Assembly: GCA_017656235.1 (NCBI GenBank)
Contig: JACDOF010000011.1
Span: 1-64,000 of the forward strand
Origin: Brevibacillus sp.
GTDB taxonomy: Bacteria; Bacillota; Bacilli; Brevibacillales; Brevibacillaceae
Direction of reading: 5' to 3'
Length of the DNA stretch: 64,000 bases
Under the pieces are notes generated by a model that made no database searches, was not told where the DNA came from, and saw nothing but the letters and a program-made list of their open reading frames with translations. Shown piece by piece: positions 8,649-18,666 of the stretch; the first letter of the stretch is position 1; each line of letters begins with the position of its first letter. The position numbers and the translations under genes are program-made.

Positions 8649-9365
8649 TTAGCGCAGCGGCTTTTTCGCCGGAACGCCCGCTTTTCGCGGATACGCTCTG
8701 GCCGTACTTGTCACCTTTTCGATGATGACGATGTTTCGCTCCCCGGCACCGTCCGGCAGCTCAAACGACTCCAGCCTGTCTGTTTTGCCGCCAAGCTTCT
8801 TGATGGCCTGCTTTGCCTCGTTTAGTTCGAAGGAGATGTTTGCCCCTTTCATCGCCAAAAAGTAACCGCCGACACGTACGAAAGGCAGACAGTATTCGGC
8901 CAAGACGTTGAGCCGGGCCACGGCACGAGCCGTCACCAGCTCAAACGTCTCACGCAGCTGCGGATCATGACCGGCATCTTCCGCCCGGGCATGCACAGCC
9001 GTCACGCCATCCAGACCCAGCTCTTTTGTCAATAGTTCCAAAAAGCCGATCCGCTTCTGCAGCGAGTCAATAATCGTCACCTGCAGATGAGGAAAGCAGA
9101 TTTTGAGCGGCAAACTGGGAAAGCCGGCTCCGGACCCGATGTCAGCCAGATTGTTGATGCCGGCAAGCGAAACGAAAAAGGCAGCCGTCAGCGAATCGTA
9201 AAAGTGCTTCAAATACACTTCATCCTCGTCGGTGATCGCTGTCAGATTCATTTTGTTGTTCCATTCCACGAGCAGGCGATAGTACGTATCAAACTGCTCC
9301 ATTTGTCCCGGCTCAAGCGCAATTCCCCGCTCTGCCAGTCGCAACGCGAATTGCTCTTTGCTCAT
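8649..9365 (-). CDS. rsmG: 16S rRNA (guanine527-N7)-methyltransferase RsmG
   Basis: A 238-residue class I SAM methyltransferase modifying G527 of 16S rRNA; its loss gives low-level streptomycin resistance in other bacteria. The N-terminal helical cap contains LLVEWNNKMNLTAI, the SAM loop is LADIGSGAGFPSLPLKI (about 72-88), and VTARAVARLNVLAEYCLP follows. Length is typical. It begins about 40 bp after the mnmG stop and probably shares its transcript. Confidence 0.96.
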   Translation of the reverse strand: MSKEQFALRLAERGIALEPGQMEQFDTYYRLLVEWNNKMNLTAITDEDEVYLKHFYDSLTAAFFVSLAGINNLADIGSGAGFPSLPLKICFPHLQVTIIDSLQKRIGFLELLTKELGLDGVTAVHARAEDAGHDPQLRETFELVTARAVARLNVLAEYCLPFVRVGGYFLAMKGANISFELNEAKQAIKKLGGKTDRLESFELPDGAGERNIVIIEKVTSTARAYPRKAGVPAKKPLR

Positions 9366-9404
9366 TTATGCCTCTCCTTGTCCAAAGTGCCGCTCGCTGC
9401 CGCG

Positions 9405-11306
9405 TCAATCGGCTGTGCTGGCGACCACGCGATTGTAGTGTTCCAGATAAACCATCAGCACCGAGATGTCGGCAGGGTTTACACCGGAGATCCTCGATGC
9501 TTGGCCGATGTTGAGCGGCCTGATCTTATCCATTTTTTCACGCGCTTCTTTGGACATACCGGTGATCTGGTGGTAGTCGATGTCGGGCGGAATTCGTTTC
9601 TCCTCCACCTTTTTCATCTTTTCCACCTGCTGCAGTGATTTGCGGATATACCCGTCGTATTTGATTTGAATCTCCACCTGCTCGGCTACTTCCGGCGGGA
9701 TCTCTGTCGGCGGTGGTGCAATACGCCGAATATGCCCATACGTAAGCTCCGGACGGCGCAGCAGCTGAGCCAGTTCGATTACTTCGGTCAGCTCGGGCGT
9801 TCCAGCTTCCCGCAAAACCTCTTGTACCACCGGATTGTCAGGGCGGACACGGATGTTCATGATCCGTTCCTTTTCCTGTTCGATCATCTCCCGTTTTTTG
9901 CAGAAACGTGCATAACGTTCTTCACTGATCAATCCGATCTCGTAGCCGATGTCAGTGAGCCGCAGGTCGGCATTATCGTGCCGAAGCAAGAGTCGATACT
10001 CGGCACGCGACGTAAGCAGCCGATACGGTTCATTGGTCCCTTTTGTCACCAGGTCGTCAATCAGCACGCCGATGTAGGCCTGCTCGCGTCCCAGAATGAT
10101 CGGGGGCTTGCCCTGCACTTTGCGGGCGGCGTTAATCCCGGCCATCAAACCTTGCCCCGCCGCTTCCTCATACCCGGACGTGCCGTTGATCTGGCCGGCC
10201 GTAAACAGTCCTTCAATCAGTTTTGTCTCCAGCGACGGCCAAAGCTGGGTTGGGACGATTGCATCGTACTCAATGGCGTAACCCGGGCGCATCATCTCTA
10301 CCTGCTCCATCCCGTTCATCGTGCGCAGCAAGGATAGCTGGACGTCCTCCGGTAAACTGGTGGACAACCCCTGCACGTACATCTCTTCGGTGTGGCGCCC
10401 TTCCGGTTCCAAAAACACCTGGTGGCGCGGCTTGTCGTTAAAGCGTACCACCTTGTCTTCAATCGACGGACAGTAGCGCGGTCCCGTCCCTTCAATGATG
10501 CCGGAATACATCGGTGCCCGGTGCAAATTGTTGTTGATAATCTCATGTGTCTGCTGATTGGTATAGGTCAGCCAGCAGGGGAGTTGGTCCATGATAAACT
10601 CCGTCGTCTCGTAAGAGAAAGCACGCGGTACCGGGTCCCCCGGCTGTATCTCCATCTTGGAAAAATCAACCGTGCTCTTGTGTACGCGCGGTGGCGTTCC
10701 GGTCTTGAAGCGAACCATTTCAAAGCCCAGTTCCATCAAATGATGAGCGAGACGGATCGATGGCCGCATGTTATTGGGGCCGCTCTCGTACTGCAGTTCG
10801 CCGAGAATGATCTTGCCCCGCAGGTACGTTCCGGTGGTCAGCACCACCGCCTTGGCCTTGTAGCGGGCACCGGTTTGCGTAATCACCCCTTCACAGACGC
10901 CGTTGTTGACGATCAATTCTTCCACCATTGCCTGGCGCAAGATGAGATTGGGGGTACTTTCAATCGTCCGCTTCATCTCTCGCGAATAGGCGTGCTTGTC
11001 AGCCTGCGCCCGCAGGGCATGCACAGCCGGCCCCTTGCCGGTATTGAGCAGACGCATCTGGATATGTGTCTTGTCCGTATTCTTGCCCATCTCGCCGCCC
11101 AACGCGTCGATTTCGCGGACGACGTGCCCTTTTGCCGGTCCGCCAACCGACGGATTGCACGGCATGTACGCGACCGCATCCAGGTTGATCGTCAACAGCA
11201 GCGTGCTCAACCCCATTCGTGCCGCCGCCAGTGCCGATTCACAGCCCGCATGTCCGGCGCCGATCACGATCACGTCAAATGAACCGGCATCGTATGTCGA
11301 TTTCAT
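9405..11306 (-). CDS. mnmG: tRNA uridine 5-carboxymethylaminomethyl enzyme MnmG (GidA)
   Basis: A 633-residue FAD protein that with MnmE modifies the wobble uridine of several tRNAs. The Rossmann motif [12 protein letters not shown] is near residues 13-24, MnmG signature 1 ([17 protein letters not shown]) near 55-70, and the C-terminal helical MnmE-binding domain ends in [17 protein letters not shown]. The ATG at 11306 follows GGAGG. It lies 12 bp after mnmE, a standard mnmE-mnmG-rsmG operon. Confidence 0.98.
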   Translation of the reverse strand: MKSTYDAGSFDVIVIGAGHAGCESALAAARMGLSTLLLTINLDAVAYMPCNPSVGGPAKGHVVREIDALGGEMGKNTDKTHIQMRLLNTGKGPAVHALRAQADKHAYSREMKRTIESTPNLILRQAMVEELIVNNGVCEGVITQTGARYKAKAVVLTTGTYLRGKIILGELQYESGPNNMRPSIRLAHHLMELGFEMVRFKTGTPPRVHKSTVDFSKMEIQPGDPVPRAFSYETTEFIMDQLPCWLTYTNQQTHEIINNNLHRAPMYSGIIEGTGPRYCPSIEDKVVRFNDKPRHQVFLEPEGRHTEEMYVQGLSTSLPEDVQLSLLRTMNGMEQVEMMRPGYAIEYDAIVPTQLWPSLETKLIEGLFTAGQINGTSGYEEAAGQGLMAGINAARKVQGKPPIILGREQAYIGVLIDDLVTKGTNEPYRLLTSRAEYRLLLRHDNADLRLTDIGYEIGLISEERYARFCKKREMIEQEKERIMNIRVRPDNPVVQEVLREAGTPELTEVIELAQLLRRPELTYGHIRRIAPPPTEIPPEVAEQVEIQIKYDGYIRKSLQQVEKMKKVEEKRIPPDIDYHQITGMSKEAREKMDKIRPLNIGQASRISGVNPADISVLMVYLEHYNRVVASTAD

Positions 11307-11318
11307 GCTTGTTCCCTC

Positions 11319-12695
11319 CTATTTACCCAGACAAAACTGGGAGAAAATCTGGTCAATCAGATCCTCGCCGACACTCTCCCCGATAACTTCGCCCAACAGC
11401 TCCCAAGCTCGCTTGATGTCGATCTGCACCATGTCAATCGGCATCTGCTGTTCAATCCCGTTTTTGGCATCCACAATTGCCTGCCGAGCCTGCCGCAGCA
11501 GATGAATATGACGGGCATTGCTGACGTAGGTGTAATCGTCCTGCTGTACCTGGCCGCTAAAAAACAGGCGGGCAATCGCCTCTTCCAAACGGTCAATGCC
11601 GGTCTGATCCTTGGCCGACGTCATCACGATCGGATGACCGGCAAAACGACGCTGAACCTCTTCCAACTCCAGCTTTTGCGGCAGATCCGTCTTATTGATA
11701 ATCACGATCACCTGCAAGCCTTTGACCATCTCAAAAAGCTGGTAGTCATCTTCATGCAGCGGTTCGTTGTAATTGAGAACCAACAGCACCAGGTCAGCTT
11801 CTTTTAAAATCTTTCGCGATTTATCCACGCCAATCCGCTCGACCAGATCGTCCGTTTCACGGATACCGGCCGTGTCTACCAGCCGCAGCGGTACACCGCG
11901 CACGTTAACATACTCTTCGATCACGTCACGCGTTGTGCCGGCTATTTCGGTGACAATCGCTTTTTCTTCCTGTACCAGGCTGTTCAACAGAGACGATTTT
12001 CCCACATTGGGGCGCCCGACGATTGCCGTGGAGAGTCCCTCCCGCAAAATCTTGCCCTGCTGTGCTGTCTGCAAGAGACGCCCAATCTCCTGCTCGACCT
12101 CTTTGCATTTGGTCAATAGCAGGTTCTGCGTGACCTCTTCCACATCGTGCTCCGGGTAATCCAGCGTCACCTCGATGTGGGCCATTGCCTCCAGCAGGTT
12201 TTGCCGCAGCGAACGAATCAGCGTGGACAGTTTCCCCTCTACCTGGGAGAGCGCCACTTTCATCGCCCGATCCGTCTTGGAGCGGATCAGGTCAATCACC
12301 GCTTCCGCCTGGGCCAAATCAATGCGTCCGTTAAGAAAAGCGCGCTTGGTAAACTCACCCGGTTCCGCCAGGCGAGCGCCATTCTCCAACAGCAGATCAA
12401 GGACCCGCTGTACGGAAATAAATCCGCCATGGCAGTTTACTTCCACCACGTCTTCCCGCGTAAAGGTACGCGGCGCTTTCATGACGGAAACCAGCACTTC
12501 TTCCACGCGTTCACCGTTCTTGGGATCTATCAACATGCCGTAGTGAATGGTATGTGTATCCACAGCGGATAACGAATGCTTTCCCTTGTACACCTTATCC
12601 ACAATCGGAATCGCATCAGGGCCGCTGATGCGTATCACGGCAATGCCGCCTTCCCCCATCGGCGTGGCGACGGCGGCAATTGTATCCATGTCCAC
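11319..12695 (-). CDS. mnmE: tRNA modification GTPase MnmE (TrmE)
   Basis: A 458-residue G protein partnering MnmG. It has the N-terminal formyl-THF-binding domain ([21 protein letters not shown]), a helical domain, the G1 loop [16 protein letters not shown] (G3), NKTD (G4), and the obligatory C-terminal C-x-G-K motif (FCLGK). The GTG at 12695 is well spaced from GAGGTG; the ATG at 12689 would give the more usual MDTIAAV start, so two residues are uncertain. A short perfect inverted repeat (ACTCCG-TAC-CGGAGT, 12714-12728) lies just upstream in the leader. Confidence 0.97.
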   Translation of the reverse strand: MDMDTIAAVATPMGEGGIAVIRISGPDAIPIVDKVYKGKHSLSAVDTHTIHYGMLIDPKNGERVEEVLVSVMKAPRTFTREDVVEVNCHGGFISVQRVLDLLLENGARLAEPGEFTKRAFLNGRIDLAQAEAVIDLIRSKTDRAMKVALSQVEGKLSTLIRSLRQNLLEAMAHIEVTLDYPEHDVEEVTQNLLLTKCKEVEQEIGRLLQTAQQGKILREGLSTAIVGRPNVGKSSLLNSLVQEEKAIVTEIAGTTRDVIEEYVNVRGVPLRLVDTAGIRETDDLVERIGVDKSRKILKEADLVLLVLNYNEPLHEDDYQLFEMVKGLQVIVIINKTDLPQKLELEEVQRRFAGHPIVMTSAKDQTGIDRLEEAIARLFFSGQVQQDDYTYVSNARHIHLLRQARQAIVDAKNGIEQQMPIDMVQIDIKRAWELLGEVIGESVGEDLIDQIFSQFCLGK

Positions 12696-12822
12696 TTTCT
12701 TTTCACCTCGAAAACTCCGTACCGGAGTAATCCTCTAACTATCTAGAATAGCACACTGACAATATAAATAACAGGTAAAGAGAACAGCAACCGCGTTGGT
12801 GCAGGTTGCTGTACACATGTAA

Positions 12823-12887
12823 TTATCCACAGTATGTTCTTGTTTACACGGAAAGAAACGGGCAGTCCGATTATCCACTGTGGAAAT
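12823..12887. promoter_or_regulatory. DnaA-box pair between mnmE and jag
   Basis: The 12696-13009 interval holds no supported gene. It contains a perfect DnaA box TTATCCACA (12823-12831) and TTATCCACT (12871-12879), the latter overlapping an inverted TGTGGAAAT. It is about 2.7 kb from the main origin box cluster. A role in dosing DnaA or in controlling mnmE is possible but unproven. Confidence 0.5.
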
Positions 12888-12990
12888 CTGCTTTATTCCC
12901 TCCCTCAGAACCGCAAGCCCGAGATCTGTACCGAGGTCGCAACTCGTAAATGCGGGAGGAAGTCTAAACATCATTCTCGAATGAAACAGT

Positions 12991-13020
12991 AAAAAAAGAA
13001 GCCTGAAACTCAGACTTCTT
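12991..13020 (-). terminator. Terminator overlapping the 3' end of jag
   Basis: Read leftward, AAGAAGTCTG pairs with CAGGCTTCTT (one G-T pair) and is followed by seven T residues. The upstream arm includes the jag stop codon. It ends the rpmH-rnpA-yidD-yidC-jag transcript. Confidence 0.8.
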
Positions 13021-13633
13021 TTGGTGCAACCACGATATATCGGTTAGGTTCTTCACCTTCGCTGTAGGTGACAACATCCTCCCGATTTTGCAAAAACGAG
13101 TGAATGACTTTACGTTCAGCTGCCGACATTGGCTCCAACCGGACGATTCGGCCCGTCCGCATCGCCTTTCGGGCGATCCGCTCAGCCAGGTTCTCCAGCG
13201 TTTCTTTTCGCCGGCTGCGGTAATTCTCGGCATCGAGCGTGATGCGGACGATCTGATCCGCTCCCTTGTTGCCGACGAGGTTAACCAGGTACTGCAGCGC
13301 ATCAAGGGTTTGACCGTGGCGGCCAATGACCATTCCCAGGTTTTTGCCAACGATCTCAAACAAGACGCCTTCATCCCGGGAATGAACCTCAATCTGTGCA
13401 TTCACGTTCATCTTATGCAGTACATCTGTCAGGAATTCACGAGCTGCCTCCACCGGATCATGGCGATACTCCACTTCCACTTTGGCATCCCGTGAGCCGA
13501 TCAGCCCAAACAATCCTTTGCTGGGTTCCTCCAACACGCGGATCGTCACCTTGCTGCGCGGTACGTTTAGCTCCTTTAGCGCCTTTTCGACAGCCTCGTC
13601 AATCGTTTTTGCCGTGGTTACCACCTTTTTCAC
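13010..13633 (-). CDS. jag: RNA-binding protein Jag/KhpB (SpoIIIJ-associated)
   Basis: A 207-residue protein with an N-terminal Jag domain (about 1-50), a KH domain (about 80-140, VIGRHGQTLDALQYLVNLV) and a C-terminal R3H domain with the ERKVIHSFLQ region. The family binds RNA with KhpA and is linked to cell elongation and sporulation. The GTG start overlaps the yidC stop (GTGA) and has GGAGG upstream, so translation is coupled. Confidence 0.96.
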   Translation of the reverse strand: MKKVVTTAKTIDEAVEKALKELNVPRSKVTIRVLEEPSKGLFGLIGSRDAKVEVEYRHDPVEAAREFLTDVLHKMNVNAQIEVHSRDEGVLFEIVGKNLGMVIGRHGQTLDALQYLVNLVGNKGADQIVRITLDAENYRSRRKETLENLAERIARKAMRTGRIVRLEPMSAAERKVIHSFLQNREDVVTYSEGEEPNRYIVVAPKEV

Positions 13634-14388
13634 CTGGCGGTTCCTCCTTTAGGACTGGACTGCTTGTTTTTGTCCCGATAAAGGAAATAGGTCTGGATAA
13701 TCGTAAAGATGTTGCCGTATACCCAGTACAAGGACAGAGCGGACGGCAAGGTTACCGCAATGGCCAGAATCATGATCGGCATCAGTACGTACATCATCTG
13801 CATCTGCGGATTATTCTGGACCACAGCCCCCATCACCTTGGACTGCAGGTAGGTGGTGACAGCCGCCATGATTGGCAGGATGTAATACGGGTCAGGTTGA
13901 CCGAGCGCCATCCAGAGGAAGGTATGATCCTTGATCTCCGGTGCCCTGATAATCGCGTGGTAAAAGGCGATCAAGATGGGCATTTGGACAAGCAGAGGCA
14001 GACAGCCGGCAAGCGGGTTGATATTGTGCTTCTGGAACAGCATGAGTGTTTCCTGCTGCGCCTTTTGCGGATCGTTCTTGTACTTTTCGCGGATCTTCTG
14101 CATCTCCGGCTGCAGTTCCTGCATCTTCTTGGAACTTTTGATCTGCTTGACCATCAACGGCAGGACGAGCAGACGAATGATAATCGTCGCTACCAGAATC
14201 CCCAGACCGTAGTTATCGCCAAGCAGCAAAGCAGACTCCTTGATCAGCCAATACAGCGGCCAGACGAAGAATTGATCCCAAATGCCTTCTGATTCAGCGC
14301 TAATCGGGGGGGGATCAGTCACATTACATCCCGCCAGAAGCAGCATCAGCGCCCCGAGCAGGATCAGGTTGCGAATCCGTTTATTCAA
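13630..14388 (-). CDS. spoIIIJ: Membrane protein insertase YidC1 (SpoIIIJ)
   Basis: A 252-residue YidC/Oxa1 insertase. The N-terminus is a lipoprotein signal (LLGALMLLLAGC). Conserved membrane segments follow, including ESALLLGDNYGLGILVATIIIRLLVLPLM with the functional groove arginine, and GCLPLLVQMPILIAFYHAI. The start is set at the TTG at 14388: a near-perfect AAAGGAGG lies 8 bp upstream, whereas the in-frame ATG at 14418 lacks one and overlaps yidD. In B. subtilis this paralogue is required for sigma-G activation in sporulation. Confidence 0.95.
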   Translation of the reverse strand: MNKRIRNLILLGALMLLLAGCNVTDPPPISAESEGIWDQFFVWPLYWLIKESALLLGDNYGLGILVATIIIRLLVLPLMVKQIKSSKKMQELQPEMQKIREKYKNDPQKAQQETLMLFQKHNINPLAGCLPLLVQMPILIAFYHAIIRAPEIKDHTFLWMALGQPDPYYILPIMAAVTTYLQSKVMGAVVQNNPQMQMMYVLMPIMILAIAVTLPSALSLYWVYGNIFTIIQTYFLYRDKNKQSSPKGGTAR

Positions 14389-14417
14389 AGGAATGCTCCT
14401 CCTTTTGAGCAAAGTCA

Positions 14418-14651
14418 TTAGCTATTACACTTGCCTATTTTATCGGGAACCGGATCGATGCCGCCCGGATGGAAGGGATGACATTTGAGGATGCGTCGTA
14501 CTGCCAAAGCTCCCCCCCGCCAGACGCCATGTTTGTGAATGGCTTCCAACGCGTAATGGGAACACGTCGGCGCAAAGCGGCATGTTGGCGGTTTCAATGG
14601 AGAGAGAAACAATTGATATCCCCGAATCAACCAGATCAACAGTTTACGCAT
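14418..14651 (-). CDS. yidD: Membrane protein insertion efficiency factor YidD
   Basis: A 77-residue protein with all YidD hallmarks: [30 protein letters not shown] and [18 protein letters not shown]. The conserved cysteines and the amphipathic N-terminal helix place it at the inner membrane face, helping YidC. The ATG at 14651 has AAAGG 9 bp upstream, and the gene overlaps rnpA by 8 bp. The rnpA-yidD-yidC order is standard. Confidence 0.95.
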   Translation of the reverse strand: MRKLLIWLIRGYQLFLSPLKPPTCRFAPTCSHYALEAIHKHGVWRGGALAVRRILKCHPFHPGGIDPVPDKIGKCNS

Positions 14652-15024
14652 CTCTATCAACCTTTTTTTCCTGATGTGAGGAAAACCTCTTGATCACGTT
14701 CGCCCGTTTCAAGGCGTGAAACAGCGATTGGCGCAGCTCGTCGTACTTCATGTCCTCTGTCCCCTGCCGAGCGATAACCACCAAGTCGTACGTGTCGGCA
14801 ATCTTTTCTTCCAGGCTGGCGATCGCTTCGCGAATGTAGCGCTTCACCCGGTTGCGGATGACGGCATTCCCGATTTTCCTGCTCACGGAAATCCCGACCC
14901 GGAACGCCGCTTGTCCCTCTTTTGGCAGCACGTAGACGACGAATTGTCGGTTTGCCGAGGAAGTCCCCTGTTGAAACACGATCTGAAACTCTTCGTTTTT
15001 TTTCAAACGATGAGAGCGATGCAA
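14644..15024 (-). CDS. rnpA: Ribonuclease P protein component
   Basis: A 126-residue basic protein subunit of RNase P, needed for tRNA 5' maturation. It has the [14 protein letters not shown] start, an [15 protein letters not shown] segment and the RNR signature [10 protein letters not shown] (57-66). The TTG at 15024 is chosen because AGGGGG lies upstream and the family begins M-x-R-x-x-R-L-K-K. An upstream TTG at 15042 would include the ribosome site in the coding region. Confidence 0.96.
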   Translation of the reverse strand: MHRSHRLKKNEEFQIVFQQGTSSANRQFVVYVLPKEGQAAFRVGISVSRKIGNAVIRNRVKRYIREAIASLEEKIADTYDLVVIARQGTEDMKYDELRQSLFHALKRANVIKRFSSHQEKKVDRDA

Positions 15025-15172
15025 GGCGAATCCCCCTAACAACTAAATTATAGTAAAAAAAAGGAGCGGCATCCACCCAGTATGCCCTAGATTCGCCCTC
15101 TTTTTTCCTCTTAGCAAGGGAGCCGCAGTTGCCCTTCCGCCGCAAATCACAAGGCTTACGACCAGAATCAAT

Positions 15173-15203
15173 AGAAAAAAAAGGCCACGCGATTCTGTGG
15201 CCT
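15173..15203 (-). terminator. Terminator overlapping the rpmH stop codon
   Basis: GGCCAC (15183-15188) pairs with GTGGCC (15197-15202). Leftward it runs into eight T residues. The stem begins within the rpmH TAG, so it probably attenuates rpmH relative to rnpA. Confidence 0.85.
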
Positions 15204-15336
15204 AGGCGGAAAGCACCTTTCTTCCTTTGCGACGGCGGGCCGCTAAGACCTTACGACCGTTCTTCGTGCTCATGCGCTTGCGGAATCCGTGGTCTTTCTT
15301 GCGCTTCCGGTTATTTGGATTAAACGTTGGCTTCAT
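15202..15336 (-). CDS. rpmH: 50S ribosomal protein L34
   Basis: A 44-residue, very basic protein beginning [20 protein letters not shown] and ending [11 protein letters not shown], an unambiguous L34. It is the first gene left of the origin, with an ATG at 15336 preceded by GGAGG. Divergence from dnaA across oriC is the classic arrangement. A terminator overlaps its stop codon, and rnpA follows about 180 bp later. Confidence 0.98.
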   Translation of the reverse strand: MKPTFNPNNRKRKKDHGFRKRMSTKNGRKVLAARRRKGRKVLSA

Positions 15337-15430
15337 TCTTCATTACACCTCCGTCCTGCTATCAATCATCAAGCCTCTCCATAGGTTGAGGAAGCCATGA
15401 CACAGCTTCACTCGATAGGCATTCTTTCGC

Positions 15431-15459
15431 ATTATAAAAAGGATTGGCCAAAAAGTCAA
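15431..15459 (-). promoter_or_regulatory. Sigma-A promoter of rpmH
   Basis: On the minus strand TTGACT (15459-15454) and TATAAT (15436-15431) are separated by 17 bp, a near-consensus promoter about 95 bp upstream of rpmH. Confidence 0.8.
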
Positions 15460-15487
15460 GAGACTCCCCATGAACCAACCCGGCAGC

Positions 15488-15851
15488 TTATCCCCATTGT
15501 TTCATTTCCCGAAACTGTGGACAAAAAATTATTCACAATTCACATTTCGACACACCTATCGACAAATTATGCACAAAATCTGGGGGTGTGGATTCCTGCA
15601 TTACACAAGTGGTTGTGTTTGTGGATAACCGTTAAAAAACCATTGATAACGCTCGTTTTATTTGATATGATGTTTGTGTTTTGAACCGTGTATAAGTGTT
15701 CCAACTCCATTAACTTTTCCACAACTTGTGGACAATATTGTGGACAGTTATTGCATCTTGTGTATGAATTATTCACATGGTTGCGAATACATGTCTTATT
15801 TTTTTCGTCTTTTGCGCCGATACCATACTTGTACGGGTCTAGTTATCCACA
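15488..15851. other. oriC: oriC, upstream DnaA-box region (incA/B-like)
   Basis: The rpmH-dnaA interval (15337-15917) has no gene but many DnaA boxes. Perfect TTATCCACA occurs at 15620-15628 (inverted) and 15843-15851. One- or two-mismatch boxes lie at 15488, 15516 (inverted), 15529, 15567, 15727 (inverted), 15739 (inverted) and 15769. They overlap the dnaA promoter, so DnaA probably also represses its own transcription. Together with 17312-17410 this forms a bipartite origin like that of B. subtilis. Confidence 0.92.
15643..15671 (+). promoter_or_regulatory. Candidate sigma-A promoter of dnaA
   Basis: TTGATA (15643-15648) and TATGAT (15666-15671) are separated by 17 bp. The implied leader is about 240 nt and is flanked by DnaA boxes. 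Confidence 0.6.
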
Positions 15852-15917
15852 TCCCTTGTTGAAGAGGGCGCAATCGTTGATGGGGGAATTACATGCTGGC
15901 AGAAAGGAGGGAGCTTC

Positions 15918-17279
15918 GTGGACTCCGCCGTTAGCGAACTTTGGCGAAAAGTGCTTGCAAAAATCGAAAAAACACTTAGCAAACCCAGCTTCGATACCTG
16001 GCTTAAGGCGACCAAGGCAACCACTCTGGAAGATGATGCTCTGATCGTGGCTGCTCCCAATGAATTTGCACGCGACTGGCTTGAATCCCGGTATTCGTCC
16101 CTGATCATTGACACATTATATGAGACCACGGGAATCAATATGAAAGTAAAGTTTGTCGTCCCTCAAAATCCCGACCATGGATTGGCGGATGAAGTTCCGG
16201 TTCCCCATCCCAAGACACCGGTTCAGCCGTCAGCGGGAGACGACCAGCCACCAAGCATCCTAAACCCAAAATACACGTTTGACACGTTCGTCATCGGTTC
16301 CGGGAACCGCTTCGCTCATGCCGCATCGCTCGCCGTGGCGGAAGCGCCGGCCAAAGCGTACAACCCGCTGTTTATTTACGGCGGCGTAGGACTTGGCAAA
16401 ACCCACTTGATGCATGCAATCGGTCATTACGTGTTGGAGCACAATCCTTCGGCCAAAGTGGTCTATCTTTCTTCTGAAAAGTTTACAAACGAGTTTATCA
16501 ACTCGATCCGCGACAACAAAACCGTTGACTTTCGCAACAAATACCGAAGTGTCGACGTGCTGCTGATCGATGACATTCAGTTCCTGGCTGGAAAAGAACA
16601 GACGCAGGAGGAATTTTTCCATACCTTCAATGCTCTGCATGAAGAAAGCAAACAAATTGTGATTTCCTCTGACCGGCCGCCGAAAGAGATACCGACCTTG
16701 GAGGATCGCCTTCGTTCGCGCTTTGAATGGGGCTTGATCACCGACATTCAGCCGCCCGATCTGGAGACGCGCATCGCCATTTTGCGAAAAAAAGCAAAAG
16801 CGGAAAACCTGGATATTCCCAATGAAGTGATGATCTATATCGCGAATCAAATCGATACCAACATTCGCGAACTGGAAGGTGCCCTGATTCGCGTCGTCGC
16901 CTATTCTTCCCTGATTAACCGCGATATCGACGCCAATCTGGCAGCGGAGGCGCTCAAAGACATCATTCCTTCTTCGCGCCCCCGCGTCATTACGATCATG
17001 GATATTCAACGCGCTGTCGGTGAAGCGTTTGGGCTGAAACTGGAGGATTTTAAAGCAAAAAAGAGAACCAAATCGGTTGCCTTTCCACGGCAGATCGCCA
17101 TGTATCTCTCGCGCGAGCTGACAGACGCCTCTCTTCCCAAGATTGGCGATGAATTCGGCGGTAGAGACCATACCACCGTCATCCATGCGCACGAAAAAAT
17201 CTCGAAAGCCCTGCTTACGGATCCTCAGTTGCAGACGACCATCCAGTCCCTGATCGAAAAACTGAAGAGCGGTAACTAA
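15918..17279 (+). CDS. dnaA: Chromosomal replication initiator DnaA
   Basis: A 453-residue AAA+ initiator that binds the origin boxes and unwinds DNA. Domain I spans about 1-85 ([20 protein letters not shown]), followed by a short proline-rich linker. Domain III has Walker [10 protein letters not shown] (155-163), Walker [10 protein letters not shown] and the sensor II region. Domain IV ends with the DnaA signature [15 protein letters not shown]. The GTG at 15918 follows AAAGGAGG. Confidence 0.99.
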   Translation: MDSAVSELWRKVLAKIEKTLSKPSFDTWLKATKATTLEDDALIVAAPNEFARDWLESRYSSLIIDTLYETTGINMKVKFVVPQNPDHGLADEVPVPHPKTPVQPSAGDDQPPSILNPKYTFDTFVIGSGNRFAHAASLAVAEAPAKAYNPLFIYGGVGLGKTHLMHAIGHYVLEHNPSAKVVYLSSEKFTNEFINSIRDNKTVDFRNKYRSVDVLLIDDIQFLAGKEQTQEEFFHTFNALHEESKQIVISSDRPPKEIPTLEDRLRSRFEWGLITDIQPPDLETRIAILRKKAKAENLDIPNEVMIYIANQIDTNIRELEGALIRVVAYSSLINRDIDANLAAEALKDIIPSSRPRVITIMDIQRAVGEAFGLKLEDFKAKKRTKSVAFPRQIAMYLSRELTDASLPKIGDEFGGRDHTTVIHAHEKISKALLTDPQLQTTIQSLIEKLKSGN

Positions 17280-17311
17280 CCTGTGAACATCTTGGGAAGC
17301 CTGTACACAAC

Positions 17312-17410
17312 TTACTCACATGTGTATAGGCTCTCTTTATCCACCTGATCGGGATTATCCACATACTCACAGCGCCTATTACTGCTTCTGTTGTGTTTTA
17401 AAAAAATAAT
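17312..17410. other. oriC: oriC, dnaA-dnaN unwinding region (DnaA boxes, DnaA-trio, AT-rich DUE)
   Basis: The 227-bp dnaA-dnaN gap contains TTACTCACA (17312-17320), TTATCCACC (17337-17345) and a perfect TTATCCACA (17355-17363). Twelve bp beyond the last box is a run of triplets CTA-TTA-CTG-CTT-CTG-TTG (17376-17393), all with a central T. This is the same register as the B. subtilis DnaA-trio, which positions DnaA on single-stranded DNA. An AT-only tract (17396-17415) follows as the likely unwinding element. Confidence 0.85.
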
Positions 17411-17506
17411 ATAAATCCTAATTAAGCTCATTATGCTCATGCCGCACCGGTTACATACCGCAGGTGACTTTTTAAAACAACCTTCTCGATACTGGGGGTA
17501 AACAAC

Positions 17507-18646
17507 ATGCACATTACCGTTCAACGGGAAAAGCTCTCGAACGCAGTATCTCACGTGATGAAAGCAGTTTCAGCCAGGACGACGCTGCCAATATTGACAG
17601 GTATCAAAATAAAGGCTGACGAGGATGGACTGACACTGACCGCAAGCGATTCCGACCTCTCCATTGAGGTGTACATTCCGACTGAAGAAGCAGGTGAATG
17701 GGGCGTAACCGTTCATCGGCCGGGCAGTGTCGTACTGACAGCGCGTATCTTCAGTGAGATCGTGCGGAAACTGCCAAACGACGAGATTGAACTTGAAGTA
17801 GACAATCGCCTGGTGACCTTGATTCGTTCCGGCCAGTCTGAATTCACGATCAACGGCATGAATGCAGACGAGTTTCCACAATTGATGCAGTTGGAAGAAG
17901 AAAAAGTGCTGAGTATTCCTGGCGACCTCTTGAAAGCAATGATCAGACAAACGGTGTTCGCCGCCTCCACTTCGGAAATGAGGCCGATCCTGACCGGAAT
18001 CATGTGGTCTCTGGAGCAGGGACAGCTCACCTTTGTATCAACGGACAGCCATCGTCTGGCCAGCCGCAAAGCGATGGTGGAGTGTTCACCTGAACTTTCC
18101 TTTCACAATGTGGTGGTACCGGGTAAGAGCTGCAATGAATTGGTTAAAATTTTGGATGACAGCCAGGATCCAGTCGATATTGTAGTCGGCGAGAATCAAA
18201 TCATGGTAAGGGCCAAGCATATTCTGTTTTATTCCCGCCTGTTGGAAGGGACCTACCCCGATACGTCCCGGATTATCCCGCAAGGCAGCAAAACCGACAT
18301 GGTGGTGAATGCCAAGGAATTCCTGCAGTCGATTGAGCGCGCTTCGCTGTTGAGCCGGGAAGGGAAGTCCAACGTGGTGCGCCTGGTCACCATGGCGAAC
18401 AATACGGTCGAAATCTCCTCCAACGCGCCGGAGATCGGAAAGGTAATCGAAATCGTACATCCGCAATCGCTGAGCGGCGAGGAACTGAGGATTTCGTTTA
18501 ACGCCAAGTACATGATCGACGCGCTGCGTTCAATGGAAAGTGCCGAGATCAAAGTCAGCTTTACCGGGTCGATGAGCCCGTTTGTATTGAAGCCGACCGA
18601 AAATGATTGGATCTTGCACCTGATCCTGCCAGTACGCACCTACTGA
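17507..18646 (+). CDS. dnaN: DNA polymerase III beta sliding clamp
   Basis: A 379-residue clamp subunit tethering DNA polymerase to DNA. The three-domain beta clamp is recognisable from MHITVQREKLSNAVSHVMKAVSARTTLPILTGI through SGGLR-equivalent segments to the C-terminal FVLKPTENDWILHLILPVRTY, the hydrophobic partner-binding end. The ATG at 17507 follows a weak GGGGG. It is immediately after the origin unwinding region, as in other Bacillales. Confidence 0.98.
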   Translation: MHITVQREKLSNAVSHVMKAVSARTTLPILTGIKIKADEDGLTLTASDSDLSIEVYIPTEEAGEWGVTVHRPGSVVLTARIFSEIVRKLPNDEIELEVDNRLVTLIRSGQSEFTINGMNADEFPQLMQLEEEKVLSIPGDLLKAMIRQTVFAASTSEMRPILTGIMWSLEQGQLTFVSTDSHRLASRKAMVECSPELSFHNVVVPGKSCNELVKILDDSQDPVDIVVGENQIMVRAKHILFYSRLLEGTYPDTSRIIPQGSKTDMVVNAKEFLQSIERASLLSREGKSNVVRLVTMANNTVEISSNAPEIGKVIEIVHPQSLSGEELRISFNAKYMIDALRSMESAEIKVSFTGSMSPFVLKPTENDWILHLILPVRTY

Positions 18647-18666
18647 TGCCCGGAAAGGAGTATGAG

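Noticed and set aside
12735-12974. 79-residue leftward ORF between mnmE and jag
   Set aside because: No family resemblance, composition unlike neighbours, and it runs across the DnaA boxes and the mnmE leader.
13372-13382. CATCCCGGGAATG as a Noc-binding site
   Set aside because: It shares CCCGGGA with the NBS consensus but fails at the flanking positions, and lies in the jag coding sequence.
16260-17192. 310-residue ORF antisense to dnaA
   Set aside because: It is entirely inside dnaA on the other strand, with no domain or ribosome site.
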